From NCBI RefSeq assembly GCF_001411555.2, contig NC_049907.1:32005734-32069733 (forward strand): a stretch of DNA of 64,000 nucleotides, given 5' to 3'. Of the stretch, positions 11,432 to 24,314 are shown one piece after another. Position numbers and translations under genes: made by a program. The first letter of the stretch is position 1, and the number at the start of each line of letters is the position of its first letter. Source of the DNA: Juglans regia. Lineage: Eukaryota > Streptophyta > Magnoliopsida > Fagales > Juglandaceae. Below the pieces are notes generated by a model. That model was not told the DNA's origin. It searched no databases and was given only the letters and a program-made list of their open reading frames with translations.

Positions 11432-14139
11432 TGTAATACCTTGCATTTGAGTGCATTTTTTTTACTTGAAGGATTTTTTTTTTAATTTAGTTAAATATTA
11501 GTTCTCTTGTTTTAAATTTATCAGATTTCTCGTTGCATTTATATTATATTTTTTTAAGTTGTGAAATTTATTTTGATGTGCTTTCTTGATATTAATTATT
11601 GTTTGCATTTAAATTTATTTTTTTTTGCCTTAATGAATAATTTTATTGTTGGACTTTAATTATTTTTTTATTTTATTAATATTGAGTTGCAGTGTTTTTA
11701 ATTGGCTTTTATTTATTTTTATTGTGTTTTTTTTTTCTTTTGTTGGACCCTTCTATTTTTAGACTGGGCTTGTTTGAGTGTATTTTATTTTTCTTTTGAG
11801 CCCAATCCATTTTGGTCCCCAACCCAACCCGTGAGCTTTCAAACAAGCCCATGAAGCCAAGAACCACTTGACATTCCATGTTTGGTGCCATGCACGTACA
11901 TGATCTTCGCATCTAGGGTTTTCAACAGCAGCCTACTTTGTTATCACAGAAATCACCCATATAAATATACATTTTCATCTTATACCTTTGGAAAACTGCC
12001 CTATATCGCTGCAACTAGCCACAAGAACCACCCAGCCCTCCTAGTTCGACGCCCATCCTTCCACCATAAACGGCCATCACCTAGGCTCAAAACCCCACCG
12101 TGCACTTCTGCAGTGCACCACCCACAGCCAGCAGAGGAAGATCATCACCACGAGTAGCACCATGTGAGATGTTGAGCACGCGGATCGCACGGCAAGAGAC
12201 TCGCTCGCACACAGTGAAAAGCCAACCTGCCACCCGAGCTCACATACAGCAACTCCTCTGTGCAACAGCGCACCACCATCCTGTTGTCCTCACCACCCCA
12301 TCGTCGCCCAGTCGTTGAAGGAGGAACACACGGCATACTTTGTTTTAGCTACCGAAAATAGAGCATCAACAGCTCAGTGTTATTCTCGTCCGGAGCCACC
12401 ACGGGTCACCACTGTACAACCCTCTCTTCTTCTCGGTATTATCTTCTTCCTCATGCCACTCTCTCTTCGTTCCCCCATCACTTTCTCTTTTGCATATCAT
12501 TCTCTCTTTCTCTCTCAGCACTCTCTCACTCCCTCTCGGTTGCTCTCTATCTTTCTTTCTCTCATGCTCAGCCCAACTTGACGGCATCTCCGCTGCACTT
12601 CTGCTCCTCAGCCGTGCCACACAGTCCCTCTAGACAGCCCCGTCGCACATTATCTTCTCGGTGAGTCCCTGCCGCCGCTGCATCTCTAATATTCATGTGT
12701 TTATGTTCATCTCTAGTTTTATTTCATAAGGTGTAATTATATATATATATATATATATATACACATGTATATTTATATGTAAAGTTTTAACCTAATATAT
12801 ATATATATATGGAAAGTTCCCAGTTTTAGCCTACTATTTTCGGGTGAGAAGTTCTTTTTTGTTGAGTTTATATTTAAATAGGATTTTGCTTTAAGTTTCA
12901 ATAAATAATATATTGTATTTTAATAATATTGTTAGTTCAAGGAAGTAAACCTATTTTTCTTAAGAGATGAGTTTTTCATGACTTATTTTATGAAAATTTT
13001 AATAACCAATGTATTATTTTTATTTATAAAATATTGTTGGTATTTTAGATATTTTGAATATTAATTTTTATTGAGTTATATAATTATCATAATATTTTTT
13101 CAATTACTTTCTTCGGTATGGATTCGTTTAAGTGGATATTGATGAAATTAGAAAGTGATGATATTTAGAGTTAATAGAATTTTAAGTATTGAGGAATTAA
13201 AATAGGTACTTCAAGTGTAATATGAGATTTAATTGTTTATTGGAGATTTAATTGTTTATTGGAGATTTATTTAAGTTATATGAATTTTTTATAGGTGACG
13301 AGTGACAATTGTTTAGTACTGTTGTGGAGAATTTCTGAATAAGCTAAGAAGTCTAGGTAAGCGGGGTTCCTATGATAGACTTTGCATAAAATAAAATGAA
13401 CTGAAGTTTTTTTTTGGAAAATGTGCATGTTTTGCTATGAAAAGAAATCGGAAAAAAACCTCAGATATTTGTTCTACATTACTCATGAGATTCTGTTTAA
13501 GAAGAAAGTATTTTCTGTCCTGACTGGTGTAGACATGAGCTTATTTTTGACATTCTGTTTCCGAACTATGAAAAATGAGCGAATATGAAATTTTGTGCAT
13601 AAATTATGTTTTGTGATATAATTTTGTTATGTTCTAAAAATGTTCTGTACTCTGTTATGATGTGACATCTAAAAAACCTTTGGCGTGACTTTCTAATTCT
13701 GTTCTAAATGTAACGCCCGTCCTTGAGGTGGGACTTTTTCTAAAATATTTTTATAAAAAGGACGACGGGAATTACCGTCCTGTTTAAAACTTTTCACTTG
13801 CATCCCTAGGGTGCGAGACTCTACGTTTATAAATAAAATGTGCTTTGATCATAAAAGAGGGTTACAGCGGAAAACATAAATCTTATAATAAAAAGGCCTC
13901 GTACGTTTAAAACTCGTGCCTAGACTTCCGTGCTCTTCCCCATGGGCCGTGTCCGTCTTGATCGTGCAGTTCCTGTGAGGGGGAGGGACATGCATAAAAA
14001 CTAAAATGAGTCGAAGACTCGTAAGCATTACTTCATATGGTTAAAATATAACAACATAGGTTTTCATTCATGCATTCATCATTCGTACATACTATTACGT
14101 GCGTGCCTACGTGTCTTGTGTGCGTTCGTTTGAAAACGT

Positions 14140-14295
14140 CACTGGACGGGGCTTTTCTTTTAAAAAGGCTTTCCTTTATTTAAAACGTGTCCCCCGTTAG
14201 TGCCTTCATTTCTTCAAGAGTCGTTGTACGGGGTTTTACTTTAAAAAGGGCTTTCTCGTCGTAAAACGTTTCCCCCGTCAGTGCCTTCATTTCTT
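14140..14295. repeat. two-copy tandem repeat in LTR C
   Basis: Two adjacent diverged copies of about 75-80 bp, each running from an ACGGGG(T/C)TTT start through CCCCCGT(T/C)AGTGCC to TTCATTTCTT. Confidence 0.6.
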
Positions 14296-16119
14296 AAAGA
14301 CCCCGTGCTCTTGTGCTCTTGTGCATACATGTGCATTCGTGCGTTCGTGCGTGCGTGCGTACATCCATTCTTTCTTATCGCTTTCATAGGCCAGTACACA
14401 CAATTACGTCCCGTGTGTTTGGGGTTAGCGATCTTCCTTTGGACCAGGATTCCGCCCGTGGCCACGGGTTGGGAACCCCTTTTCATAGGGGGCAGCACTG
14501 GGTGCACTTCCAGCACTACTTACCCGGCATTGCAATCTGCCCATTCATCGGTACCCTTTCATTCATGTCATGTGGTCGTTACGTGTCTTCATACATTCAT
14601 GCTTTCATTTCTTTCTTTTCATTCGTTCATTCATGTCAGCTCGAAGGAGCTGAAGCTTTCATTCAGTTCGTTCTTTCATTTAACAGTCCTTTCTTTTTCT
14701 ATGAGAAAACATTTCTTTTCGTGAGAAAATATCGTTTGGGGCGTAAGCCCGAAAATGGTCTTTCCGTTTTCTTTTTCAATTTCATTTCAACTCTATCCTC
14801 TCTTTAACAAAGAACATACATGGGCTTAAGCGTTAGCTTCCGTGGCATCCTATAAGCGTCACCTTGAACGTCGTCAATCACGGCATCCGCGAGTATCACC
14901 TCGTGGTGCACATGAGAGCGTCGGTTCGTAGGATTCACAAAAGCATCAGCTTTCATGCCTTTCATGCATCTTCATTAGTTTATGGGTTTTTCTTAGAAAA
15001 TACATACAATAAATACAGCGTATAGTCATCCATTCACATGCGTACAATTAATACTTTGGGGTGCGTAAAAAGGGGCCGTACATACTTATACTTTTGAACA
15101 TTTAGCATTTTCTTTCTTAAAACGTCTTTAGTCTTTTCGTGAGCATTTTAAAGGAAAAGCGTTTCCTGTATCTTTGATAACTCTAGAAGAGTATGAACGT
15201 AACACTTACCTGGACTCCATGCTACTTGCATGTCATTCAGTCCATTCACGTGCTTGTCAGATGGCAACCTACATGCATACACATAACCTTAGCATCATTC
15301 TCTATCTAATGCATAAGTAACTTAAACTATAAATAGAACTACGCTATACTTAGAACACTCTCCTTCTATCCCATGCACTTACGTGCCCTTCACTATGTTA
15401 GACCCTTCGGGGACCACTTATGGTCACCACAACTTCCAACTCAAAGTCTTGCCTCGAGTGCTCATCCACTAAAGTGAACCCCTTATTCACCTTAGGATTA
15501 AGACACTAGGACATTCGTCTTACTCTTCTTACAACCACATTCGACGCATGATTCCGATCGATGGAAATCACACATCTAAATCCTAACGATGCATCCGTCA
15601 CTACCTTCATGCATCTTGGCCCACACTAAATCCTCATTCCCATCCATACAAGACACATGGCTCTAAGCCAACTCTGAGGCTTAAGCACTGTGCAACTATG
15701 CTCATGACAGATTACCCATTTCATATGGTGAATCCGTCCGGCATGTGTCTCTCACCATGTTACACAAGTACCTTACCCCTTTATCACCTAAGATCAACGT
15801 ATATAACACGTTGATCACCTGCTCGTAGGGACAAGGGCCATACTCCGATACCAATCTTCTCTTAACCCGGCTAGCATGACTCTTCACGCTACCCATCCCT
15901 TTTGACAGTTCATCCCAACACTTAACACGACAAGACTCCATTCATAACTACGTTTCATGTCACGTTATATAGCCCGAGATTGCTCCAGTGCTACACCGTT
16001 ACCTTGTCGTGTTACCTAACATTCTACTACATCACTCCTGACTTATCACGAGTACGGTTCCTCACGTACTCCCGTCATATCGTGACATCTCATCACGTTC
16101 CCATTACGCCATTTCTACA

Positions 16120-16330
16120 CTTTAACACTTCACCCATCATAAGCATGACTTCCAATAACCACGTCACTTCGTGACGTTGCCCAGTCATGCTTCCGCTGCG
16201 TACTCTTACACTTATTCCACTACTTCACCCATCACAAGCACGACTGTCAGAAGTCAATGTCACTTCGTGACATTCCTCAGTCATGCTTCCGCTGCGCACT
16301 CTTATACTTGCTCTGATACTTCAAGCATAC
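16120..16330. repeat. two-copy tandem repeat in LTR C
   Basis: Two copies, about 97 bp apart, of a block containing ACTTCACCCATCA, a CACTTCGTGAC palindrome and AGTCATGCTTCCGCTGCG. Confidence 0.65.
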
Positions 16331-16484
16331 TCCTGGCCATAAGTCCATCACAGTGACACTTGTCACCTCAGACTACAGGCTATGCCATAACTACTTCAGG
16401 ACACTATTCCACAGTTCTCGACACTATCCATCACATTCCACGCCCATAAATCACATAACCATCATATCTCTACGACACGCCACA

Positions 16485-17465
16485 CAGAGTGTCGCTGCTA
16501 CATGGAGTACATTCCACGTATACTCCCTTCATACACACCACATCACCATTATGGCATACCTGCCATATGGTACATCACTCCATCACATGGAGTACATTCC
16601 ACTCGTACTCCCTTCACATACGTTCCATCACCATTATGGCCTACACGCCATATGGTGCATCACCCATCGTATGGAGTGCATTCCACATGTACTCCATCCA
16701 TACACACCATATCACCACTATGGCATACCTGCCATACGGTACATCATCATATCATATGGAGTACACTCCTCGTATACTCCCTTCATACATACTACGACAC
16801 ATCACCACTATGGCATACTCGTCATATGGTACGTCGCTCCGCTACATAGAATACACTCTGCATATACTCCATGCATGTTACGCCACATCACCACTATGGC
16901 ATACGCGCCATATGGTGCATCTCACCATCTCATGGAGTACATTCCACATGTACTCCCCACATATACAACACGCCACATCACCACTATGGCATACACGCCA
17001 TATGGTGCATCGTTCGCCACATTGAGTACATTCCACATGTACTTCTCTTACACGCACTACGCCACTAAGTACCCTCCACTTGTACTCATCCCGTTCCACA
17101 ACACGCCAGGAGGGTATATTTTACATATACTCTCCTTATCTCACATTACGCCACACATAAGGTACACATAGCGTGTACTATTCCCATTCCGCATGCCACA
17201 TCCCCATTATGGCATATCTGCCACATGGTGCATTACTCCACCACATAGAGTACACTCCACGTGTACTCCTCACATATACTATACCCCACACAGAGTACAC
17301 CCATCGTATACTCCCTTCATACACATCACGGCATGTCACCATTATGGCATACCCGCCATATGGTGCACCTCACCATCACATGGAGTACATTCCATTTGTA
17401 CTCCCTACATATATAACACGCCACATGCACACAGAGTACACTCAGTGTGCATTGTATCCATTCCA
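16485..17465. repeat. minisatellite, about 85-90 bp unit, in LTR C
   Basis: Diverged tandem array. The core ATGGCATA (or ATGGCCTA) recurs at about 16551, 16636, 16720, 16810, 16896, 16986, 17209 and 17344, giving steps of 84-90 bp in the regular part. Each unit contains ATGGCATAC..GCCATATGG, a small palindrome, and a GGAGTACATTCCAC..GTACTCC palindrome. The repetition creates long open frames (up to 272 codons) rich in His, Tyr and Thr in several frames; these are repeat artefacts. Confidence 0.85.
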
Positions 17466-20211
17466 CATATACTGTGCCACCATTACAGCACATATTCCCC
17501 AATCACACTACATGGCACAATCCACAACACTTCCCATCTACACCCAACACATCACAGTACACTACACGGCACAATGCACCTCCATATAACACAGATAAGC
17601 CCAACACTTCACTACACAGAATGCCCAACACTTCATGACACAACATCACATCACGATATCACAACTCCATTAATACTAACAGCAGTCCACAACCTAGTCA
17701 ACTAATCAATATCTAACATAATTATGAGGGATAGAGGGTTATACCATCGACGGGATAACCCGTGCGTTGCTTGCTGATCGCCATAGCCGATGATGTCGAT
17801 AGTGTCGTACGTGGTGGCTGACCCACGTACGTTAACTGTTTAGGCGTTTGGATAGCTAGGTGTGGTCTTGGAAGGGCTCGTGATGGCCTTGTGATGATGG
17901 CAAGGGGCATAACATGGCGGATCTAGCCATGTACAGTGGCAGTCAATCACACGCAGTGACTGTCCATCACGTGCAGTGGTTACCAACCACATAAAGTGAT
18001 GGTTTGGGCCTAAGGCTAAGGGAGGTGTGGTGAATCTTGTGGTGGCGTCGAGGTGGCACCACGGTGGCTCACGGTGGCGGATCTGGCCATTCCGTGGAGG
18101 AGAAGTCGTGGGAGAGTGGGAGAGAGTGTGCTCTCGTGGGTGGCAGATCGGGGCCAAGGGAGGTCGGGTTGGCTTGGTGGCGGCCTAAGGAGGCTGATGG
18201 TGGTGGTTACCAGCCGTGGGTGGCGGTGCACGGTGGTGCACGGCGTGCAACCCGTGTGTGTGTGTGAGAGGGGAACCCGTGAGGTGGAGGGAGAGCTTCT
18301 GGCCTCAGGTGACATGGAGGAGCTCGGGGAAAGGAAGATGAGGTCCATGGCGTTGCATCGCGGTCGTGGGTGGCCGTGTACGGCGGCGCACAGTGGGAAA
18401 TGGGTTAGAGACCCATTTCGGGTACTTTCCGTGGAAGGAGGGGGGAGGACTGCATCATGGGAGCTAGCTTCGGTGGAGGATGATGGCCGGTGGGAGAGGA
18501 GCTCGCCGTGGGAGCAGTGGAGCCATTGGGTGGCGCACGGCGGCACTACGCGCACAAGCCCGTTCGGGCTGTGTACTTCCGAAATGGAGAAATGGAGAGC
18601 GTGGGAGAGAAAGGCTGGTATGGTTGAGCTCGCCGGAGGGAGAGCAAGCCATTGGTGCTGGCGGTGAGGAAGGGCGATGCACGGCGGTGCCGGGCTGAGG
18701 CCTTAAGCCGTTCGGCATGGGAGGTCTGCGTACTGTGTACGCCGAAGGAGAGAGGGAGGAGAGAGAGGGTTACAGAGAAATGAGAGGGAAAAGAGAGGGG
18801 TCTGGGTATTTAACCCAGTCCTTTCATCTGGGGATCTATACAACGATCTAACGACGAAGAATTAAAACACTGATTTGAAGATGCGTAAAACATTACTTAA
18901 TTAAAAGCACTTAGAGGAATTAAGGTAAATATTATTTTAAACTAACTTTAGTTTATAAAATAATATTTTTCATCATTAATAAAATGATGAAGTCTCACTT
19001 AACATATTTAAAAGGGTTAAACCATTTATTTAATAAAAGTTCTCAACATAATTTAAATCCCATAATATTTTAAATAATTGAAATCATTTTAATAATAATA
19101 TTAAAATGATTTCCGGCAATTATAATATTTTTGGAGCTCTTCAATAATATTATGATTGTCGTATTTAAGATCAAATCTTAATTCAACAATGATGGAAATA
19201 CTCCTTTTAAATATTTTCAGCATATTTAAAACACTAGGCGTGCCCTAGAAGTCACACGATATCTTTCGAGACACGCCATCATGGTTCGGCACGCATGACG
19301 CGGCTCGTAGTCGCTAGTGAGAAAGGCAGATGATCACATAATCTCTGCCTTCAAGATTTGCTTACATCATCAAGACGAAACATACGTCAGAAAGAGAGAA
19401 GCGTACGTAAGAAGAAGGAGCTGGGTATTACACTAAATCTGATTTTGATTTTGATATGGTGAATCTGATTCTGTTTTGCTCTGATATGTGGCCTTGTCAT
19501 GGGATACAATATTGACTTCCGGCCCTATCACGAGAGATAATAGTGGCTTCTAGCCTTGTCATGGGATACCATAATGACCTCTGGCCCTCCACGGGATATA
19601 ATAGTGGTTTTCTATTCTGAGTGCAATCGTTTTGGTAATATGGTGATTTATGTTCTGCTTGGCTTTTCGCAGGATGCACAACCCTACCACGGGGGTTAAA
19701 TATGGTCTCCGTTCTAATATGATATGATAAGACGAAGATGTTCAGTCATGTTGTGCCAAATGAGTCTTTGAATATGAAAAGTTGGTTTCTGAATATGAAA
19801 TGTTTGAAAAGTCGCTCTGATTTTCTGATAATATATATTTTTGAGATTTGCATATTGATACTGAAATGTTTTGTTTTTGCATTCTGAACTCTGTGAAAAT
19901 GTTCATGTTTAAACACTAGTATATGTCCTCTATTTACTGAGTTGTTGATAACTCACCCCTTATCTCCATATATTTTTCAGATGATTTTGAATAGTCCAGC
20001 TAAAGATTAGAATTATGGAGTATCAGTGAGATGATTATTTAAGCATAGTGGAATTACTCATAGAAGATTTCTGAGAAGTGACGGATTTTATTAAGAGATT
20101 TTGTAGTATTCTGATGACTTTATATTTTGGAGTCTATAAATATATTGATGAATTATGAGTTTTAAGTTATAGGGAATAACTCTTTGATCCCTGCAGGACC
20201 GGGGCGTTACA

Positions 20212-20714
20212 TATCCTCCAAAAAATCTTCCAAATACCATACTCCACATCTCCGCCTATACTCCACATCTCCGCCTATTCCACCAAGAGATTGCCATTTG
20301 AGAATCTAATTCTACTTCCACAAAATTAATTCCTAGATTTTTACATGCTTTAAGACCATGCATCAGAGTTAACAACTCAGCTCTATTATTAGAACCGAAA
20401 CCAATATAAGAATTAAAAGCATGAACCAAGTGGTCTTGATCATTTCTAATAATACCACCCACCCATGAAGATCCTAGGTTTCCTAGGCTACTACCATCTG
20501 TATTCAGTTTAAACCACCCTTGAGCAAGTTTTTGCCAAGCCACAATCTTTAAAAACTGCCTCACGAGGACTTTTGACGTAATTTGCAAAGCATGTAAAAT
20601 CTGCAATTCATACGTAGAACATTTCTTAACCTTTTTCATGTCTTGACTAATTGAGCCCATCCAATTTTTAATAGTATGCCAAATCACACTAATAGATTGA
20701 ATGCGCCCCTCCAT
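20212..20714 (-). pseudogene. LINE RNase H domain, N-terminal and middle part
   Basis: Minus-strand frame containing WFKLNTDGSSLGNLGSSWVG, the RNase H-like motif (first catalytic Asp in NTDGS), then HAFNSYIGFGSNNRAELLTL with the catalytic Glu (RAEL) and VEVELDSQMAI with the next Asp. A 19-bp tandem duplication (20239-20257 and 20258-20276) causes a +1 shift and an immediate stop after RRRCGV. The frame is then interrupted by solo LTR B and resumes at 11431. It lies in frame with the zf-RVT part at 20745-21014, separated by a TGA in place of a Trp codon. The domain would degrade the RNA strand during LINE copying; this copy is non-functional. Confidence 0.85.
20239..20276. repeat. 19-bp tandem duplication that frameshifts RNase H
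   Basis: Two perfect adjacent copies of ATACTCCACATCTCCGCCT. Removing one copy restores the RNase H reading frame across the site, so the duplication is a secondary lesion. Confidence 0.9.
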
Positions 20715-20744
20715 ACGGGTAGTGAATCTTCTACGCCAAAGATG

Positions 20745-21014
20745 TCAACTAATAATCGACGGAAGTAACCCCGCAAAAATCCCCACTTGAGAGTCAGTTG
20801 ACGCACGTCTAAACCAGGCCGTCACTATCTTCATCCAAGTACGACCAAGAGGTAGACCAAAAATATTACCACAATAAAGCCATATGTTAAAAGCAAACTC
20901 TCCTCCAAACAGAATATGATTTTGATCCTCATACTTACCTACTTCACAGCAATCACAACGAGAAATAATCGGGATCCCAATCTGTCTAAGATTATCATCA
21001 ACACTCAAAGCCAT
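20745..21014 (-). pseudogene. LINE zinc-binding RT-associated domain (zf-RVT)
   Basis: Minus-strand frame with CDCCEVGKYEDQNHILFGG, the C-x2-C...H...F pattern of the zf-RVT domain that follows reverse transcriptase in plant L1 elements, then FNIWLYCGNIFG. Upstream it is joined to the RT region by at least one frame change near 21020 (the KIWF...W segment changes frame). It shares frame with the RNase H piece except for one TGA at about 20744. Confidence 0.8.
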
Positions 21015-21223
21015 ATTCCATGCTCTCTACATAAAAACCAAATTTTAAGAGGCAGCAACCTATGCCACATCCAAGGATGCCAATCCAAACTTGAAACTCT
21101 TATTCTAATACAATCCCAAGCTAATTTAGTAGAAAAATTACCACTCTCGTGTTTAGTTCAGATCAATACATTAGACCCCTCCTTACAACCGGCCAAAGCC
21201 TCAATAATATCATCCACATTATC

Positions 21224-23264
21224 CTAACCCACTAACGAAACTAAAAGGTTCATATCCCAACTATTATTCAGCATACACTCCTTTACTTTAAGCAACGGAC
21301 TCCCCACCAACTGGAATTCCTCAAATAAAGGACCCATATCCCTCCATTTATCATACCAGAATAAAATATTCCCCTCCCTCACTCTCCACTTTGAATTATT
21401 TAGCACATCAGGAATACTCTTAACTATCATTTTCCAAAACCTCGATTCTTTTTTCATATCAATGAGAGACCAAGGCGAAGAGCCCACATATTTTCCTTTA
21501 AAAAAATTTGCCCATAAGGATTTACCTTGAATTAAATTCCATGCAAGCCGAATATGTAATGCTTTTTGCATATCCTTTAATTTACGCAAACCTAGGCCCC
21601 CTTCATTTTCTGGCTTACAAATATTATCCCATGCCACCCACTTATTGTTTTGCTTTACCATTTACCTCACCCCAGAAAAATGTACTCATCATACGATTTA
21701 AAAGTTTAATAATAGATTGAGGAACCTGCAAAATAGAAAATAGATGTAAAGCCATACAAGAAAGCACATGCCGAAGAAGTATAAAATTGCCACCCAATGA
21801 GAGTAGCTTCATTTTCCAGCCTCTAATTTTATCCCAGACTTTGTTAACCATCTCCTCCAAATGCACATGCTTTAGACGCCCCAATACAATCGGAACCCCC
21901 AGGTATTTAAAGGGAAAGAAGCCTTCTGAGAATCCTGTCAATCTTTTTAGAGCTCTCTTATGAGCAACAGAAATTTTTGAAGAGAAAAATATGGCTGTTT
22001 TTTCTTTATTAATCATCTGTCCAGACCATGCTTCATACTTTTCAAATACCAATAAAACTTCCCTAACAGATTTCTTACTCCCATTAAAAAAAATCACAAT
22101 GTCATCTGCGTACATTAGATGAGAAATATGAGGAGTACCTCGAGGTTGGGAGAAATGCCCAATCTTGTTTGCTGCCACACTCTGCTTCAAAAGATGAGAA
22201 AGGACTTCCTGAATAATAATAAATAGATAAGGCGATAATGGATCCCTCTGATGTAACCCACGACCACCTTGAAAAAAACCTCTTATCGTTACATTAAACA
22301 GTACAGAGTACCAAGTATTCAAAATGCAAGCACGAAGTAGGTCACAAAAAGAAGGAGGAAATCCAAAACAACGAAGGATCTCCAACAAAAAATTCCAATC
22401 TACTCGATTGTATGCTTTAGCCATGTCAACTTTAATCATAATATTTCCTCTATGAGAAACCTTGTTCAGGGAATGAACCATTTCCTGAGTAATACTAATA
22501 TTCTCAAATATACTCCTCCCAGGTATAAAAGCTCATTGCTCAAGGGATATCAATTTGGGAAGAAAACCTGCCAGACGATTCACTATAATTTTTGAACAAA
22601 TTTTATAGAATACCGAACAAAGACTTATCGGCCTAAATTTATCGAATCTCGTTGGCACATCTGTCTTCGGAATAAGCACAATAAAAGAAGCCGAATAAAA
22701 CCTTGGAAGTTTTTTAGAGAAAAAAAATTTAGAGATAGCTACCAAGACATCCATCTTAATCACCTCCCAACAACTTTTAAAAAAACCTGCTCCAAAACCA
22801 TCTGGCCCAGGAGAACTGTTTATAAGAATCGAAGAGAGAGCCTCCTTGACTTCATCCAAGGAAGGGATACAACAAAGGCATGTACAATCCTCTACATCAA
22901 TAACCAGCGAAATCAAATATGATAAATCCAGAAGTGCTCTTGACTGATTAGTATTTTTAAGGAATTCCGCTAAATACTCAACAGCACCATTATGAATTTC
23001 TTCTAGTGAATTGACCTCAATCCCATCCGGAGTTCTCATTCCTTGAATTCTTTTTCGCCTTTTATTAACTAACCACACATGAAAAAATTTAGAGTTACGA
23101 TCACCTTCCATGTTCCATTTTAATTTATCCATTTGAGCTAATCTGATATCTTCCCTACGTCTCCAAGGGGACAACTCAGCCAAGGCCACCACAAGCTCCA
23201 TCTCGGCAACTATATCCCATTCTCTTTGCAGACACCCTTCAAGACCCTCAACCTTCACTTCCAA
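21224..23264 (-). pseudogene. LINE reverse transcriptase domain
   Basis: Minus strand. 22533-23264 holds the linker and RT start with SSPGPDGFGAGFFK, PRFYSASFIVLIPKTD and FRPISLCSVFYKICSKI. A TGA near 22530 sits in a Gly position just before AFIPGRSI, without any frame change. 21642-22481 holds IMIKVDMAKAYNRVDWNFL and the catalytic HLMYADDIVIFF (YADD intact), then FKYLGVPI. 21224-21661 holds the connection region (KWVAWDNICKPENEGGLGLR, SLWANFFKGKY). RT copies LINE RNA at the nicked target. The catalytic Asp pair is kept, but the stop and later frame changes make the copy dead. Confidence 0.9.
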
Positions 23265-24145
23265 AGATGCAAATGAGCATTGGTCCTACCAAACACCCGC
23301 TTATTCCATTCATGAAGAGCCACCTTAACCTTTTTAAGCTTACAAGCAAGTTGAACAAGCCCCGTCCCAACCACCGGCACAGACCACACCTGCTTTACAA
23401 AATCTATAAATTCTAGGTGCTCAACCCACATTTGCTGAAATCTAAATGGAGGAGGACCATAGGAATAAGGATCCTTAAGAAATTCTATCAGCATGGGACA
23501 ATGATCCGAAGTCGTCCTTGGTAAATACGAACAAGACGCATTAGGGAAAATAGACATTAAATTAGCATCAAATAAAACTGGATCCAGTTTAGCCCAAGCT
23601 CTAGCTAATCCACTCTGACCATTACACCAAGAAAATTTACTACCATGTGAACTTAAATCAATTAAACCACCCTCATGAATCCATCGGTTAAAATCATCCA
23701 TAGCAACTATTGGCCTAGATCTAACACCACTCCTTTCCAAATCCATATGAATAATGTTAAAATGGCCAGCAAACAAACAAGGATCCTCATTCATACTATT
23801 CCACCTCAAGTCCTCCCATAAAACCCTCCTATCCATCATATTACACTTTGCATAAATAAAGTTACCCAAAAATTGAAACTAACCCTCAGCTATACTTAAA
23901 GACAAGAACTGCGATGCCATCCGAATAATCTGCACAGTTAAATCATTCATCCACAAGACCCATATTTTGCCACCAACTTCATTAGATATTACATTATCAA
24001 AGTAAAGAGTCCGCATGTAAGATTGAGCTTTATCAAAATTCTGGAAAGGCTCCAACAAAACTACCATCTTACATTTCAACTTACTTTGCAAGCTTTAAGC
24101 TTTTTAAACGTCCCATAGACGTTCCGAGTCCCTGATATTCCACAC
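23255..24145 (-). pseudogene. LINE apurinic-type endonuclease domain
   Basis: Minus strand. The N-terminus near 24145 reads SILVWNI and then loses one base at the expected 'RGLGT' segment. 23879-24091 continues (CKMVVLLEPF, where family members carry an active-site Glu), with a stop at about 23879. 23255-23869 holds DPCLFAGHFNII, where the family motif is GDFN: the catalytic Asp is His. It continues through FSWCNGQ and RAWAKLDP to TSDHCPMLI, the conserved SDH catalytic end. This nuclease would nick the target for reverse transcription. The mutated GDFN plus stops indicate inactivity. Confidence 0.85.
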
Positions 24146-24314
24146 TAAAATAGAACCTATCATAAAGAAAATTTTGTGGCTCGAGTAATCACCCGATTAG
24201 AACTCCTAATTTTCTCGATTCTTTTTTTTTTTTTTTTTATATTTCCTCTTCCCAACTTCTTCCTCTATTTCCAAATGATACTCCTTGTCCTGCAGAAAAA
24301 CTTCAGCATGTATA

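Larger units (their letters stand above)
13709..19432 (+). mobile_element. solo LTR C (5.72 kb), innermost, TSD CTAAA
   Basis: Starts TGTAACGCCCG and ends GGGTATTACA, with identical 5-bp repeats CTAAA at 13704-13708 and 19433-19437, inserted into solo LTR B. At 5.7 kb it is about twice the length of its neighbours. It has no recognisable gag/pol and no internal direct copy of its own end, so I read it as one very long LTR and not as a complete element. The extra length comes partly from tandem repeats (14.1-14.3, 16.1-16.3 and 16.5-17.5 kb). The GC-rich 3' third (about 17.7-18.8 kb) gives overlapping open frames on both strands that are Gly/Trp- or Pro/Ser-biased and show no domain. A large retrotransposon derivative without genes is the main alternative. 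Confidence 0.75.
11432..20211 (-). mobile_element. solo LTR B inserted in the LINE, TSD TATCT/TATCC
   Basis: Right end reads CCGGGGCGTTACA at 20211 (minus-strand start TGTAACGCCCC); left end is TGTAATACC at 11432. Flanks are TATCT (11427-11431) and TATCC (20212-20216), a 5-bp TSD with one difference. Without solo LTR C it is about 3.05 kb. The minus-strand sequence near 19930-19980 (GAGTTGTTGATAACTCAC read on plus) is the reverse complement of the GTGAGTTATCAACAACTC block in solo LTRs E and D, so the three are one family. It contains a CT-rich stretch near 12480-12560 and (AT)n near 12738-12762. No retroelement protein is present. Confidence 0.8.

Noticed and set aside
16353..17171. 272-codon open frame, the longest in LTR C
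   Set aside because: It runs through the 85-90-bp minisatellite; similar His/Tyr/Thr-rich frames exist in the other two frames, as expected from repeat composition.
18016..18718. Overlapping long open frames on both strands
   Set aside because: GC-rich 3' part of LTR C. Both strands stay open, residues are biased (Trp/Gly or Pro/Ser), and there is no domain.
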